From Amycolatopsis sp. A133 (GTDB taxonomy: Bacteria; Actinomycetota; Actinomycetes; Mycobacteriales; Pseudonocardiaceae), in NCBI RefSeq assembly GCF_031082405.1, contig NZ_JAVHJU010000069.1:124001-188000 (forward strand): 64,000 bases of DNA. Direction: 5' to 3'. Below are positions 15,929 through 23,872 of this stretch, piece after piece. The stretch's first letter is position 1, and every line of letters begins with the position of its first letter. Position numbers and translations under genes: made by a program. Below the pieces are notes generated by a model. The model did not search any database and had not been told where the DNA came from. It worked only from the letters and a program-made list of their open reading frames with translations.

Positions 15929-16395
15929 CCGAGGACGACCCGGCCGCGATCCACGTCGACCAGTTCCTCGCCCACCCCGCCCGCAAGGTGTGGCGCGCGC
16001 TGACCGAACCGGACCTGCTGGAGCGCTGGATCAACATGCCGAACGACATCAAACCCGTGGTGGGGCACCGGTTCGAGCTGCTGGCCGAGCCGGTGCCCGC
16101 GGCCGGGTTCGCCGGTGGCCCGGTGGCGTGCGAGGTGCTGGAGGTCGAGCCGGAACGCAAGCTGAGCATCCGCTGGGGTCCGCAGTGGACGGTCACGTGG
16201 CGGCTCGAACCGGAGGGCACCGGCACCCGGCTGTTCCTCAGCCACGAAGGGTTCGACCCGGACGACGAGTTCCAGCGCGTCTCCCGGCGGATCATGGGCG
16301 GCGGCTGGCGCTCCCACGTGCCCCGGGCCCTGGCCCGGTTGCTGGACGCGCTGCCCGATCCGGCCCCGTTACGATCGGACGGTGACCCCCGCTGA
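15925..16395 (+). CDS. SRPBCC (AHSA1/START-like) domain protein
   Basis: Protein of 156 residues with a helix-grip hydrophobic-ligand fold (FLAHPARKVWRALTEPDLLERWI near the N-terminus; GTRLFLSHEGF near the C-terminus). It starts at GTG 15925, overlapping the ArsR stop by 4 nt. ArsR/SRPBCC pairs are frequent in actinobacteria and probably sense or sequester a small molecule. A second such pair occurs at 27807-28585. Confidence 0.87.
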   Translation: MTEDDPAAIHVDQFLAHPARKVWRALTEPDLLERWINMPNDIKPVVGHRFELLAEPVPAAGFAGGPVACEVLEVEPERKLSIRWGPQWTVTWRLEPEGTGTRLFLSHEGFDPDDEFQRVSRRIMGGGWRSHVPRALARLLDALPDPAPLRSDGDPR

Positions 16396-16984
16396 TCCGC
16401 ACGCGTCGAAACCGCTGCGCGCCGACGCCCGGCGCAACCGGGCGCGCGTGCTGGAGGCGGCGGAGAACGTGTTCGCCGCCAAGGGCACCGGAGCGCCCAC
16501 CGAGGAGGTCGCCCGCGTCGCCGGCGTCGGCATCGGCACGGTGTTCCGGCACTTCCCGACGAAGGAGGCCCTGCTCGAAGCGGTGCTCTACGCCCGGCTG
16601 AGCCGGTTCGTCGAGGAGGCCGAGACGGCCGTCGCCGCGGAGTCCGCGGACCCGGGCAGCGCGTTCTTCACGTTCCTCACCAGCTGGATCGAGATGTCGA
16701 GCGCGAAGAACGCCTACTTCGAGGCGCTCACCGCGGCCGGGGTGACGGTGCCGGTGGCCGAGTCCGGCATCGGCGCGCGGCTGGTGGCGGCCCTCGGTGT
16801 GCTGCTCTCGCGGGCGCAGGAGGCGGGCGCGGTCCGGAAGGACCTCGTCGTCGGCGAGCTGATACCGGTGGTCATCGGGGTGGCGAGGGCCGCCGAGTAC
16901 GCCGGCCCGGACGCGACGCTGCGCGACCGGGCCGTGGCGATCCTGTTCGACGGGCTGCGGGCGTCAGCGGGGGAGCGCCGCTGA
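16382..16984 (+). CDS. TetR/AcrR family transcriptional regulator
   Basis: Protein of 200 residues. The N-terminal helix-turn-helix is RVLEAAENVFAAKGTGAPTEEVARVAGVGIGTVFRHFPTKEALL in two halves, about residues 18-62; the rest is helical. GTG 16382 overlaps the SRPBCC gene by 14 nt. A TACGAT hexamer lies 6 nt before it and could give a separate leaderless transcript. Its 3' end overlaps the convergent SGNH gene by 21 nt. Confidence 0.9.
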   Translation: MTPADPHASKPLRADARRNRARVLEAAENVFAAKGTGAPTEEVARVAGVGIGTVFRHFPTKEALLEAVLYARLSRFVEEAETAVAAESADPGSAFFTFLTSWIEMSSAKNAYFEALTAAGVTVPVAESGIGARLVAALGVLLSRAQEAGAVRKDLVVGELIPVVIGVARAAEYAGPDATLRDRAVAILFDGLRASAGERR

Positions 16985-17740
16985 GCCGACCGGCTCCAGC
17001 GTCGGGCGCTTCGCGGTGAGCGTGTCACCGGAGGATTCGCCCCGCAGCCGCCGCCGCACCCACGGCAGCGCGTGCTCCTGGGCCCACCGCAGGTTCTGGC
17101 TGCGCCGCTGCGCCGGGCTCAGCACGTCCCGCGGCCCGAGTTCGGCGCCGGCCAGCGGGTGCCGGACGCCGAGGACGTCCAGCACGGCGATGGCGACCTC
17201 GGTGTGGCCGTAGGGGTTGAGGTGCAGGCGGTCGGGCGCCCACAACCGCCGGTCGCGCAGCTGCCGCATCGCCCACAGGTCCACCAGCAGCGCCCCGTGC
17301 CGGGCGGCGATGCCGCGCACGTGCTCGTTGTAGATGGCGACCCGGCCGCGGATCCGCCGGAAGAGGGCGTCCTCGACGCCGTCGACCCCGGTGAACAGCA
17401 CCAGTCGCGCTCCGGTCGAGCGGATCCGCTCGACGGCGGTCTCGTAGCTGTCCATCAGCCCGTCGATGTCGACCTTGGGCCGCATCAGGTCGTTCCCGCC
17501 GGCGTAGAGGGTGACGAGGTCGGGCTCCATGGCCAGCGCCGGCTCGAGCTGTTCGGCCAGCACCTGGGGCAGCAGCTTGCCGCGGATGGCCAGGTTGGCG
17601 TACCGGAAGCCCGGCTCCCGCGCGGCGAGCTGCTCGGCGGTGCGGTCGGCCCAGCCGCGCACGCCGTTCGCAGCGGTGGGATCGTCGTCGCCGACGCCTT
17701 CGGTGAACGAGTCCCCCAGGGTCACTAAGCGCTTGCTCAT
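16964..17740 (-). CDS. SGNH/GDSL hydrolase
   Basis: Predicted esterase or lipase of 258 residues. Block I is LGDSFTEG with the nucleophilic Ser, the block III Asn is in YAGGNDL, and the catalytic Asp and His are in DRLHLNPYGH. There is no signal peptide, so it is probably cytoplasmic. It begins at ATG 17740. A TAGACT -10 lies 7 nt upstream on the minus strand. Its substrate may be an acylated small molecule or glycan. Confidence 0.9.
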   Translation of the reverse strand: MSKRLVTLGDSFTEGVGDDDPTAANGVRGWADRTAEQLAAREPGFRYANLAIRGKLLPQVLAEQLEPALAMEPDLVTLYAGGNDLMRPKVDIDGLMDSYETAVERIRSTGARLVLFTGVDGVEDALFRRIRGRVAIYNEHVRGIAARHGALLVDLWAMRQLRDRRLWAPDRLHLNPYGHTEVAIAVLDVLGVRHPLAGAELGPRDVLSPAQRRSQNLRWAQEHALPWVRRRLRGESSGDTLTAKRPTLEPVGSAALPR

Positions 17741-17747
17741 GTGTCCA

Positions 17748-17753
17748 GTCTAG
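17748..17753 (-). promoter_or_regulatory. Candidate -10 (TAGACT) of the SGNH hydrolase gene
   Basis: TAGACT on the minus strand is 7 nt from the ATG at 17740, consistent with a leaderless transcript. Confidence 0.4.
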
Positions 17754-17866
17754 GCAGAGCCGCAGGTGCCTGTGACGCCGCCTTCGCCGGTGGGAGACCC
17801 GGGTGCCGCGGTTCGCCCGGCGCGGAATCCGTGGCCCGCCGGGCACCCGGCCGGTACACGGAAGAC

Positions 17867-18547
17867 ATGACCTCCTACGACGCGATCGCCGACTGGTACG
17901 AAACGACCCTCGTCCCCAGCTGGCGGGACGATCCGCTGGAGTTCGAGCCCACGCTGCGGGAACTCCTCGGCCCGGGCACGGGACCGTGTCTTGAGCTGGG
18001 CTGCGGCACCGGCGCCCACGCCGGCCGGGTCCGCGCGCTCGGCCGCGCGCCGCTCGGTGTCGACGTCTCCGCCGGGATGCTGCACCACGCCGCCGCCCGG
18101 CTGCCGGTGGTGCTCGGGGATGCCGCGGCGCTGCCGGTCGCCACCGGTGTGTTGCCCGCCGTCGTCGCGATCATGGTGCACACCGACATGCCCGCGTACC
18201 CGCGGATCCTGCGCGAAGCGGCCCGCGTCCTGGCTCCCGGCGGGGTGTTCGTGCACATCGGCGTGCACCCGTGCTTCTGCGGCGGGTTCGCCGACCGCAC
18301 CGACGGCCGCGCCGTCGTCATCCGGCCCGGCTACCGGGAACCCGGCTGGACGACGGAGTCGTGGAGCGACCAGGGCCTGCGGGACAAGGTCGGCGCCACC
18401 CACCGGCCGCTGCCGGACCTGCTGGGCGCAGTCCTCGAAGCGGGCCTGGTGTTCGAGCGGTTCGCCGAAGGCGGCGCACCCACGCCGACGGTCCTGGCCT
18501 GGCGGGCGCGAAAGCCTTACGACGAACGAACCGGCCGGATCAGCTGA
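17867..18547 (+). CDS. Class I SAM-dependent methyltransferase
   Basis: Protein of 226 residues with the Rossmann methyltransferase motifs LELGCGTGAHA (SAM-binding motif I), GVDVSAGML (acidic motif II) and the post-core AARVLAPGGVFVHIG. It resembles small-molecule methyltransferases; the substrate is unknown. ATG 17867 was chosen over upstream in-frame starts because the family begins with SYDAIADWYE. Its end overlaps the convergent XRE regulator by 8 nt. Confidence 0.87.
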   Translation: MTSYDAIADWYETTLVPSWRDDPLEFEPTLRELLGPGTGPCLELGCGTGAHAGRVRALGRAPLGVDVSAGMLHHAAARLPVVLGDAAALPVATGVLPAVVAIMVHTDMPAYPRILREAARVLAPGGVFVHIGVHPCFCGGFADRTDGRAVVIRPGYREPGWTTESWSDQGLRDKVGATHRPLPDLLGAVLEAGLVFERFAEGGAPTPTVLAWRARKPYDERTGRIS

Positions 18548-19430
18548 GTGCTCGGCTCTCGGTCGCCGGCCGCTCCTGGCCGGCCGCCCACGACGCCAAC
18601 AGGGCCAGACCGTCCGCGGCCGCCGTGCCGGCGGGCGCGGTGTAGACGTTGAGGAGCAGGCCGGGTTCGGCAGGCAGTTCCATCGACTCGACGTCCAGGT
18701 CGAGCCGGCCCACTACCGGATGGTGTACACGCTTGCGTCCGGACCGGTGGAGCCGGACGTCCTGAGACGCCCACCGCCGCCGAAACAGTTCACTGCGCGT
18801 TGACAATTCACCGACCAGGGCGATCAGTTCCTCGTCGTGCGGATTGCGGCCGGCTTCCATGCGCAGCTTCGCGGCCACATCGCCGACGATCCGGTCATAG
18901 TCGACGAAGAACGTTCTTGCCGCTTCGGGATCCAAATAGACGAACCGCGCGGTGTTCGCCGGCCGTCGCGAGTCGGCCAGCATGGGTGAATACAGCGCGC
19001 GGGCGAGGTGGTTCATGGCCAGGACGTCATAACGGCCGTTGCAAATCCACGCCGGCGCATCGGTGATGGCGTCGAGCACCTGCCGAAGCGCCGGGCGCAC
19101 CGTGACGGCGGGTCGCCGGCGGCGTGGACCGCTGGGCGCCCTCGACTGCCGCGCGAGGTGGAACAGGTGATCGCGCTCGGCCTCGTCGAGTTGCAAGGCC
19201 GAGGCCAACGCGTCGAGCACCCCGTCGGAGGCGCCGGCGAGGCTGCCGCGCTCCATCCGCACGTAGTAGTCGACCGATACCCCGGCGAGGAGCGCGACCT
19301 CTTCGCGACGCAGACCTTTGACCCGGCGGTTGCCGCCGTAGGCGGGCAGCCCGGCCTGCTCGGGCGCGATCCGCGCGCGACGCGAGCTCAGGAATAACTT
19401 GATCTCGGTGCGCAGATCGATCTTGGTCAT
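18540..19430 (-). CDS. XRE-type regulator with MmyB-like ligand-binding domain
   Basis: Protein of 296 residues with an N-terminal HTH_31/XRE domain (RRVKGLRREEVALLAGVS-VDYYVRMERG, about 36-65) and a C-terminal MmyB-like PAS-type domain (from about residue 110; WICNGRYDVLAMNHLARAL). Such regulators often control an adjacent SDR gene, which here lies 82 nt upstream on the same strand. A TATGGT hexamer 6 nt before ATG 19430 suggests its own leaderless promoter. Confidence 0.92.
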   Translation of the reverse strand: MTKIDLRTEIKLFLSSRRARIAPEQAGLPAYGGNRRVKGLRREEVALLAGVSVDYYVRMERGSLAGASDGVLDALASALQLDEAERDHLFHLARQSRAPSGPRRRRPAVTVRPALRQVLDAITDAPAWICNGRYDVLAMNHLARALYSPMLADSRRPANTARFVYLDPEAARTFFVDYDRIVGDVAAKLRMEAGRNPHDEELIALVGELSTRSELFRRRWASQDVRLHRSGRKRVHHPVVGRLDLDVESMELPAEPGLLLNVYTAPAGTAAADGLALLASWAAGQERPATESRALS

Positions 19431-19436
19431 TCCTGC

Positions 19437-19442
19437 ACCATA
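19437..19442 (-). promoter_or_regulatory. Candidate -10 (TATGGT) of the XRE/MmyB gene
   Basis: TATGGT on the minus strand is 6 nt before ATG 19430, matching the leaderless pattern seen across the window. Confidence 0.4.
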
Positions 19443-19512
19443 GGCCCTGCCCGCAGGCGGAGGGAGGTTCTGCCGGTACCCCCGTCGGCTGCGGCAAGCC
19501 TCGTGCCGATGC

Positions 19513-20316
19513 CTAGGTCCCTGTTGCGGTCGTGGCGATGCCGCCGTCGACCGGGATGACGGTCCCCGTGAGATAGGCTCCGGCCCGGCTGGCGAGGAAC
19601 ACGGCGATGCCCGCCATGTCGTCGTCGCGGCCGAGCCGGCGCAGCGGGGCCTTCGCCGCGATCGTGTCGCCGAGGACTTCGAGCGTGGACGCCATCATCT
19701 GCGACGGGAACGGTCCGGGGGCCACCGCGTTCACCGTGACGTGCTGGGGGCCCAGTTCCCGGGCGAGCACCCGGGTGAGCTGGTGGAGTCCCGCTTTGCT
19801 GCCGGCGTACGAGTAGTTGGGCGAATCGGCGACGTGGATGGCGGCGATACTGCCGATGTTGATGATCCGCGCGGGATCGTCGGCGGTGCCTGCCCGGCGA
19901 AGTGCCGGGAGCAGCGCCTGCACCAGCCAGAACGGCGACTTGAGGTTGAGGTCGAGCACGGTGTCCCAGGCCTCGTCCGGGAACGTCTCCAGCGGCTCGC
20001 GCCACATCGCCCCCGCGTTGTTGACGAGGATGTCCAGGCGGTCCGAGTCGGCCTGGACTAGGTCGGCGAGGCGCCGGCACTCGTCGTGCCCGGACAGGTC
20101 GGCGGGGAATGCTCGAACGTCGCCGAATTCGGACAGTAAATGCTGGGCCTCCGCGCACGTGTCCGCCTTGCGTGAGCTGATGATGACGCGGGCGCCCGCC
20201 TGCAGGAGGCCGCGCGCTATCATCATTCCGATTCCCTTGGTGCCACCCGTGACGAGTGCGCATTTCCCGCTCAGATCAAAAAGGTCCGGGCGAGTGGTGA
20301 ACCGGTTGTCCGCCAT
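19513..20316 (-). CDS. Short-chain dehydrogenase/reductase (SDR)
   Basis: NAD(P)-dependent oxidoreductase of 267 residues. It has the cofactor motif TGGTKGIG, the NNAG motif (LVNNAGAMW), a catalytic Ser (NIGSIAA) and YxxxK (YSYAGSK). It probably reduces a ketone or oxidises an alcohol; the substrate is unknown. The start at ATG 20316 is supported by AAGGAAC just upstream on the minus strand. A palindrome, CGTGTC-TT-GACACG, with a third half-site lies 27 nt upstream. It is likely controlled by the downstream XRE/MmyB regulator. Confidence 0.92.
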   Translation of the reverse strand: MADNRFTTRPDLFDLSGKCALVTGGTKGIGMMIARGLLQAGARVIISSRKADTCAEAQHLLSEFGDVRAFPADLSGHDECRRLADLVQADSDRLDILVNNAGAMWREPLETFPDEAWDTVLDLNLKSPFWLVQALLPALRRAGTADDPARIINIGSIAAIHVADSPNYSYAGSKAGLHQLTRVLARELGPQHVTVNAVAPGPFPSQMMASTLEVLGDTIAAKAPLRRLGRDDDMAGIAVFLASRAGAYLTGTVIPVDGGIATTATGT

Positions 20317-20342
20317 TGTTTTTGTTCCTTCTGTCCGGGAAG

Positions 20343-20366
20343 CGTGTCTTGACACGGTCGCGTGTC
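20343..20366. promoter_or_regulatory. Candidate operator upstream of the SDR gene
   Basis: CGTGTCTTGACACG (20343-20356) is a 6-bp palindrome with a TT centre. A third CGTGTC half-site follows at 20361-20366. It lies within the gap between the SDR start (20316) and the CGNR gene end (20453). Confidence 0.45.
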
Positions 20367-20452
20367 CGGTGGGCTGGGAGCCGACTCGAAAAGGTTGACA
20401 GGCGTCCGGGACGTTCGGGAGACCCTGGTGATACAGGTACTGGGAGAGCCAC

Positions 20453-20968
20453 CTAGCCGACCGCGCCGACCTGCCTGGCCCGGTGCTCGGCGACGTGGAC
20501 GCGCGTCGCGCAGCGCGTCGAGCAGAACCGGCGGCGGCCGTTGCGCGAGGTGTCGACGTACGCCGTTTCGCAGCCTTCTCGGCCGCAGATGCCCAGCCGG
20601 TCCGGGGCCTCGCACACCAGGTGGGCCAGCCCGCCCGCGGTGTAGGCGCGGACGCGGCCGACCGGGCCGGCGTCCTCGGCGGAGTAGTGCAGGTGGGGCG
20701 GTTTGCCGTCGTGGGTGGTGATGTACGGCCGGCACGCCGCTTCGGCCAGCAGCTCGTTGACCAGGTCCGGGCGGGCGGCGGGGGTGGCGGAGAACACCGG
20801 CCGCAGGCGGCGGGCCCACGCGCCGATCCGCGCCGCTTCGCCGTCGGTCAGTGCCTCGATCGCCATCCCGTTGCGGACCATGCCGTCGAGGAGCTCGCTC
20901 GCCGACCCGGCGTTGACCAGGTCGGCGGCCACCAGCGCGGCCGGGCCGCCGTAAGGGTTGAAGTGCAC
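20453..20968 (-). CDS. CGNR zinc-finger domain protein
   Basis: Probable DNA-binding regulator of 171 residues. The N-terminal ABATE-like part is followed by a C-terminal CGNR zinc finger with CGREGCETAYVDTSRNGRRRFCSTRC (in two stretches, about 125-155), giving four cysteines. In this protein the eponymous CGNR is CATR. GTG 20968 is chosen because the family begins close to FNPYGGPAALVAADLVN. The start lies only 25 nt from the divergent zinc-ribbon gene, so the promoters must overlap or be leaderless. Confidence 0.85.
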   Translation of the reverse strand: MHFNPYGGPAALVAADLVNAGSASELLDGMVRNGMAIEALTDGEAARIGAWARRLRPVFSATPAARPDLVNELLAEAACRPYITTHDGKPPHLHYSAEDAGPVGRVRAYTAGGLAHLVCEAPDRLGICGREGCETAYVDTSRNGRRRFCSTRCATRVHVAEHRARQVGAVG

Positions 20969-20993
20969 TGAGTCATTACAGCACGATCGGGGC

Positions 20994-21164
20994 ATGGACC
21001 GGAACCGTTGCCCCCGCTGCGGCTGGCCGCTCGCCGAACTCCCGGCGGCCGCGGCGCAGCCCGTCACCCACCGGCTCGACTACGTGCGCTGCGTCTGCGG
21101 CAGCTGGCTCGCCCGCCTCGACGGCGAAGTCGTCGGCGCCACCCGCGCCCGGCTGACCCCGTGA
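20994..21164 (+). CDS. Small zinc-ribbon protein
   Basis: Protein of 56 residues with two knuckles, CPRCGWPL and CVCGSW (Cys-x2-Cys and Cys-x-Cys), suggesting one bound zinc. ATG 20994 is the only sensible start and no relative of known function is recognised. It is divergent from the CGNR gene and ends 2 nt before the end of the convergent recombinase gene. Confidence 0.6.
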   Translation: MDRNRCPRCGWPLAELPAAAAQPVTHRLDYVRCVCGSWLARLDGEVVGATRARLTP

Positions 21165-21166
21165 AC

Positions 21167-22201
21167 TCAGAGGTCGAGCGCGCCCGCCGCGTTGTCGTTC
21201 CACTGGTCGACGCGCCGGATGTACTCGTACAGCGCCCGGCTGCCGCGCACCCAGCGGCCCTGGTCGGCGATCGCGAGGTCGTCGGCCCCGGCCCGGCGCG
21301 CCTCGGTGGCGAACCCGGACCGCAGGGAGTGCCCGGTCACCGGGTACGGCAGGCCCGCACGCACCCCGGCCCGGGTGAGGATCTGGTTGACGCCGGTCGT
21401 GCTCAGCGCGGGCTCGCCGACGTTGCCGTGGCGATCGACGCGGCGGAACGCCGGTCCCTCGGTGATCCCGGCGCCGGAGCGCCACGCGTGCCACGCCCGC
21501 ACCGGGTCGGTGTCGGGGCTTTCGCGCCGCGGGACGACCATGTCACCGGTGCTCTTGCCGTGCCGGACGGTCACCGACAAACCCCGGTCGTCGACCGGCT
21601 GCACGTCGGTGACCAGCAGGTTCGCCAGATCCGAGCAGCGCGCGGCGATCGGGAAGCCGATCAGCAGCATCGCCCGGTCGCGGGCGCCGGCGAGCGTGCC
21701 GGGACACGCGCGCGACATCGCCCGCAGGTCGGCGAGGGTCACCATGGTGGCTTTGCCGCGGCCGCGCTGGACCCCTTCCCGGGCCAGCCGCTGCCGGTAG
21801 CCCTTCAGCGCCCGCCACGCGGCGCGGCTCGCTTCGGGATCGACGAGGACCTTGTGGTGGCGCAGCCCGGCCAGCGCCCCGGTGAGCCGCCGTTCGATGG
21901 TCGACGGCGCCGCCGGGGCGGCCCGCTCGGGCACCTCCGGCACCGCGCGTTCGTCCGGCCGCAGCGTGCGGCCCCGTTCCAGCCACACGACGAACCCGGT
22001 CAGCGCCCCGATCGACGCCGACAGCGGTGGGATCCCGGCTTCGGCGGTGTAGTCCTGCCAGACCTGCCAGTCCTGGGCGTAGGCCTTGAGCGTGTTGGGC
22101 GGCCGTTGCGCGTCGACGTGCCGGGCCGCGGCCTCGTCCAGCAGCGCGAGCCGCTCGTGCGCGCTCAGCGCGGCGTCGATCACCGGTTCCAGGTCGGGCA
22201 C
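21167..22201 (-). CDS. Tyrosine recombinase/integrase
   Basis: Site-specific recombinase of 344 residues with an N-terminal SAM-like core-binding domain (about 20-130) and a catalytic domain. The catalytic set is readable: Arg188 (AARCSD), Lys216 (RHGKS), His291 and Arg294 (HSLRSGF), Trp317 (GRW, where many have His) and the nucleophile at Tyr325 or Tyr327 (ALYEYIRR). It stands alone: no excisionase, relaxase or obvious att repeat is nearby, and the nearest tRNA is 15 kb away. It could be a relic of an integrated element or a domesticated recombinase. Confidence 0.9.
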   Translation of the reverse strand: MPDLEPVIDAALSAHERLALLDEAAARHVDAQRPPNTLKAYAQDWQVWQDYTAEAGIPPLSASIGALTGFVVWLERGRTLRPDERAVPEVPERAAPAAPSTIERRLTGALAGLRHHKVLVDPEASRAAWRALKGYRQRLAREGVQRGRGKATMVTLADLRAMSRACPGTLAGARDRAMLLIGFPIAARCSDLANLLVTDVQPVDDRGLSVTVRHGKSTGDMVVPRRESPDTDPVRAWHAWRSGAGITEGPAFRRVDRHGNVGEPALSTTGVNQILTRAGVRAGLPYPVTGHSLRSGFATEARRAGADDLAIADQGRWVRGSRALYEYIRRVDQWNDNAAGALDL

Positions 22202-22274
22202 GCGCCGAGGTTACGGGATGTCGATCTCCGCGGGCCGGAACCGGGCCGGGGCGGGAGAATTCGTGCCCGGAGAC

Positions 22275-22303
22275 TGTCGATCCGCGCCGGTGCCGTTCGT
22301 ATC
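22275..22303 (+). promoter_or_regulatory. ECF42-type promoter of the first DGPF/sigma module
   Basis: TGTCGA (22275-22280), a 17-nt spacer and CGTATC (22298-22303) lie 32 nt before the DGPF-protein start. Two other sites in the window (32508-32536 and 33775-33803, minus strand) share the -35, the spacer length, TCC after the -35 and GCCGTTCGT at the -10 end. This fits the TGTCGA-type targets I recall for ECF42 sigma factors. Confidence 0.65.
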
Positions 22304-22334
22304 AGCGTCGAGAACCCGATCCGAGGAGGACGAC

Positions 22335-22679
22335 GTGCAGCAGTACCTGCTCAGCATCCACCAGCCCGACGGCCCGACCCCGCCGCCGGAGGTGCTCGAC
22401 GGCGTCATGCGGAAGCTCGACACCCTCAACGCCGACCTCAAGGCCGCCGGGGCCTGGGTGTTCGCCGGCGGCCTCCACCCGCCGTCGACCGCCACCGTGC
22501 TGCGGGCCGGCGACGGCGGCATCGTCGTCACCGACGGCCCCTACACCGAAGGCAAGGAACACCTCGGCGGGTTCACCGTCATCACCGCGTCCGACCTCGA
22601 CGCCGCCCTCGTGTGGGGCGGCCGGCTCGCCGACGCCGTCGCCCCGCTGCCCGTCGAGGTGCGGCCGTTCCGCGAATGA
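22335..22679 (+). CDS. YCII/DGPF family protein, partner of ECF42 sigma
   Basis: Protein of 114 residues with the YCII-like ferredoxin-type fold. The conserved DGPF motif appears as TDGPYTEGKEHLGGF. DGPF proteins are encoded next to ECF42 sigma factors and are thought to be their targets or partners; their biochemical role is unknown. GTG 22335 has a strong GAGGAGGA ribosome-binding site (22323-22330). Its stop overlaps the sigma gene start by 4 nt (ATGA), so the two are co-translated. Confidence 0.88.
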   Translation: MQQYLLSIHQPDGPTPPPEVLDGVMRKLDTLNADLKAAGAWVFAGGLHPPSTATVLRAGDGGIVVTDGPYTEGKEHLGGFTVITASDLDAALVWGGRLADAVAPLPVEVRPFRE

Positions 22680-23872
22680 CCGTCGAGGAGGTCTTCGCCG
22701 CCGAGCACGGCCGGGCGGTGTCGGTCCTCGTGCGGGTCTTCGGGGACATCGACGTCGCCGAGGAGGCCGTGCAGGACGCGTTCGCCGAGGCGGTCCGGCG
22801 GTGGCCGTCCGCCGGGCTCCCGCCGAGCCCGGCGGGCTGGATCATCACCACCGCCCGCAACCGGGCGATCGACCGGCTGCGCCGCGAGGCGGCCCGGCCG
22901 GACAAGCACGCCCAAGCGGCGCTGGTGCACGCGGAAAGCGAGCCCGTGGAGGAGGGTGCCGTGCCCGACGACCGGCTCCGGCTGATCTTCACCTGCTGCC
23001 ACCCCGCGCTGGCCCGACCCGCCCAGGTCGCGTTGACGCTGCGGCTGCTCGGCGGCCTGAACACCGCCCGGATCGCGGCCGCGTTCCTGGTCGCCGAACC
23101 CACGATGGCCCAGCGGATCGTCCGCGCGAAGACCAAGATCCGCGACGCGCGCATCCCGTACCGCGTCCCACGCGACGCCGACCTGCCCGCCCGGCTGGCC
23201 GCGGTGCTCGCCGTGCTGTACCTGATCTTCAACGAGGGCTACGCGGCCGGCGCGGGGGAGGAGCTGTGCCGCGAGGCGATCCGGCTGACCCGCGTCCTGG
23301 CGGGGCTGATGCCCGACGAGCCCGAGGTGCAGGGCCTGCTGGCGCTGATGCTGCTGATCGACGCCCGCCGCGCCGCCCGCACGACGGCCTCCGGCGAGAT
23401 CGTGCTGCTGACCGGCCAGGACCGGTCGCGCTGGGACACGGCCCTGATCGCCGAGGGACAGGAGATCGTCCGCCGCTGCCTGCGCCGCAACCAGCCGGGC
23501 CCGTACCAGATCCAGGCGGCGATCCAGGCCGTCCACAGCGACGCGCCCACGGACTGGTCGCAGGTCCGGGCGCTCTACGACCAGCTGCTGGCCGTCACAC
23601 CGACGCCGGTGGTGGCGTTGAACCGGGCCGTCGCCGTCGCCGAGGTCGACGGCCCGGCCGAGGCGCTGACCCTGGTCGAAAACCTCGAGCTGGCCCGGTT
23701 CCCGCTGTACCACGCGATCCGCGCGGACCTGCTGGATCGGCTCGGCCGGGCCGCCGAAGCGATCACGGCGTACACGGTGGCGATCGACCTCACCCGCAAC
23801 ACCGCGGAGCGCGACCTGCTGCGGCGCAAGCTCGCCACGTGCCGTCAGGGCGCGCCGGGTGCGAGGACGTAG
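22676..23872 (+). CDS. ECF42 group RNA polymerase sigma factor
   Basis: Protein of 398 residues. Sigma region 2 (about 5-75; AEEAVQDAFAEAVRRWP) and region 4 (about 110-165; LTLRLLGGLNTARIAAAFLVAEPTMAQRIVRAK) are followed by a roughly 200-residue TPR-like C-terminal extension (NEGYAAGAGEELCREAIRLTR; GPYQIQAAIQAVHSD). This extension defines ECF42 and takes the role of an anti-sigma factor. The gene is coupled to its DGPF partner and overlaps the convergent KAP NTPase gene by 28 nt. A second ECF42 factor lies at 32475-33746. Confidence 0.93.
   Translation: MTVEEVFAAEHGRAVSVLVRVFGDIDVAEEAVQDAFAEAVRRWPSAGLPPSPAGWIITTARNRAIDRLRREAARPDKHAQAALVHAESEPVEEGAVPDDRLRLIFTCCHPALARPAQVALTLRLLGGLNTARIAAAFLVAEPTMAQRIVRAKTKIRDARIPYRVPRDADLPARLAAVLAVLYLIFNEGYAAGAGEELCREAIRLTRVLAGLMPDEPEVQGLLALMLLIDARRAARTTASGEIVLLTGQDRSRWDTALIAEGQEIVRRCLRRNQPGPYQIQAAIQAVHSDAPTDWSQVRALYDQLLAVTPTPVVALNRAVAVAEVDGPAEALTLVENLELARFPLYHAIRADLLDRLGRAAEAITAYTVAIDLTRNTAERDLLRRKLATCRQGAPGART

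Noticed and set aside
21167..22201. tRNA attachment site for the recombinase
   Set aside because: The nearest tRNA gene is 15 kb away and no tRNA-like fragment was seen flanking the gene.
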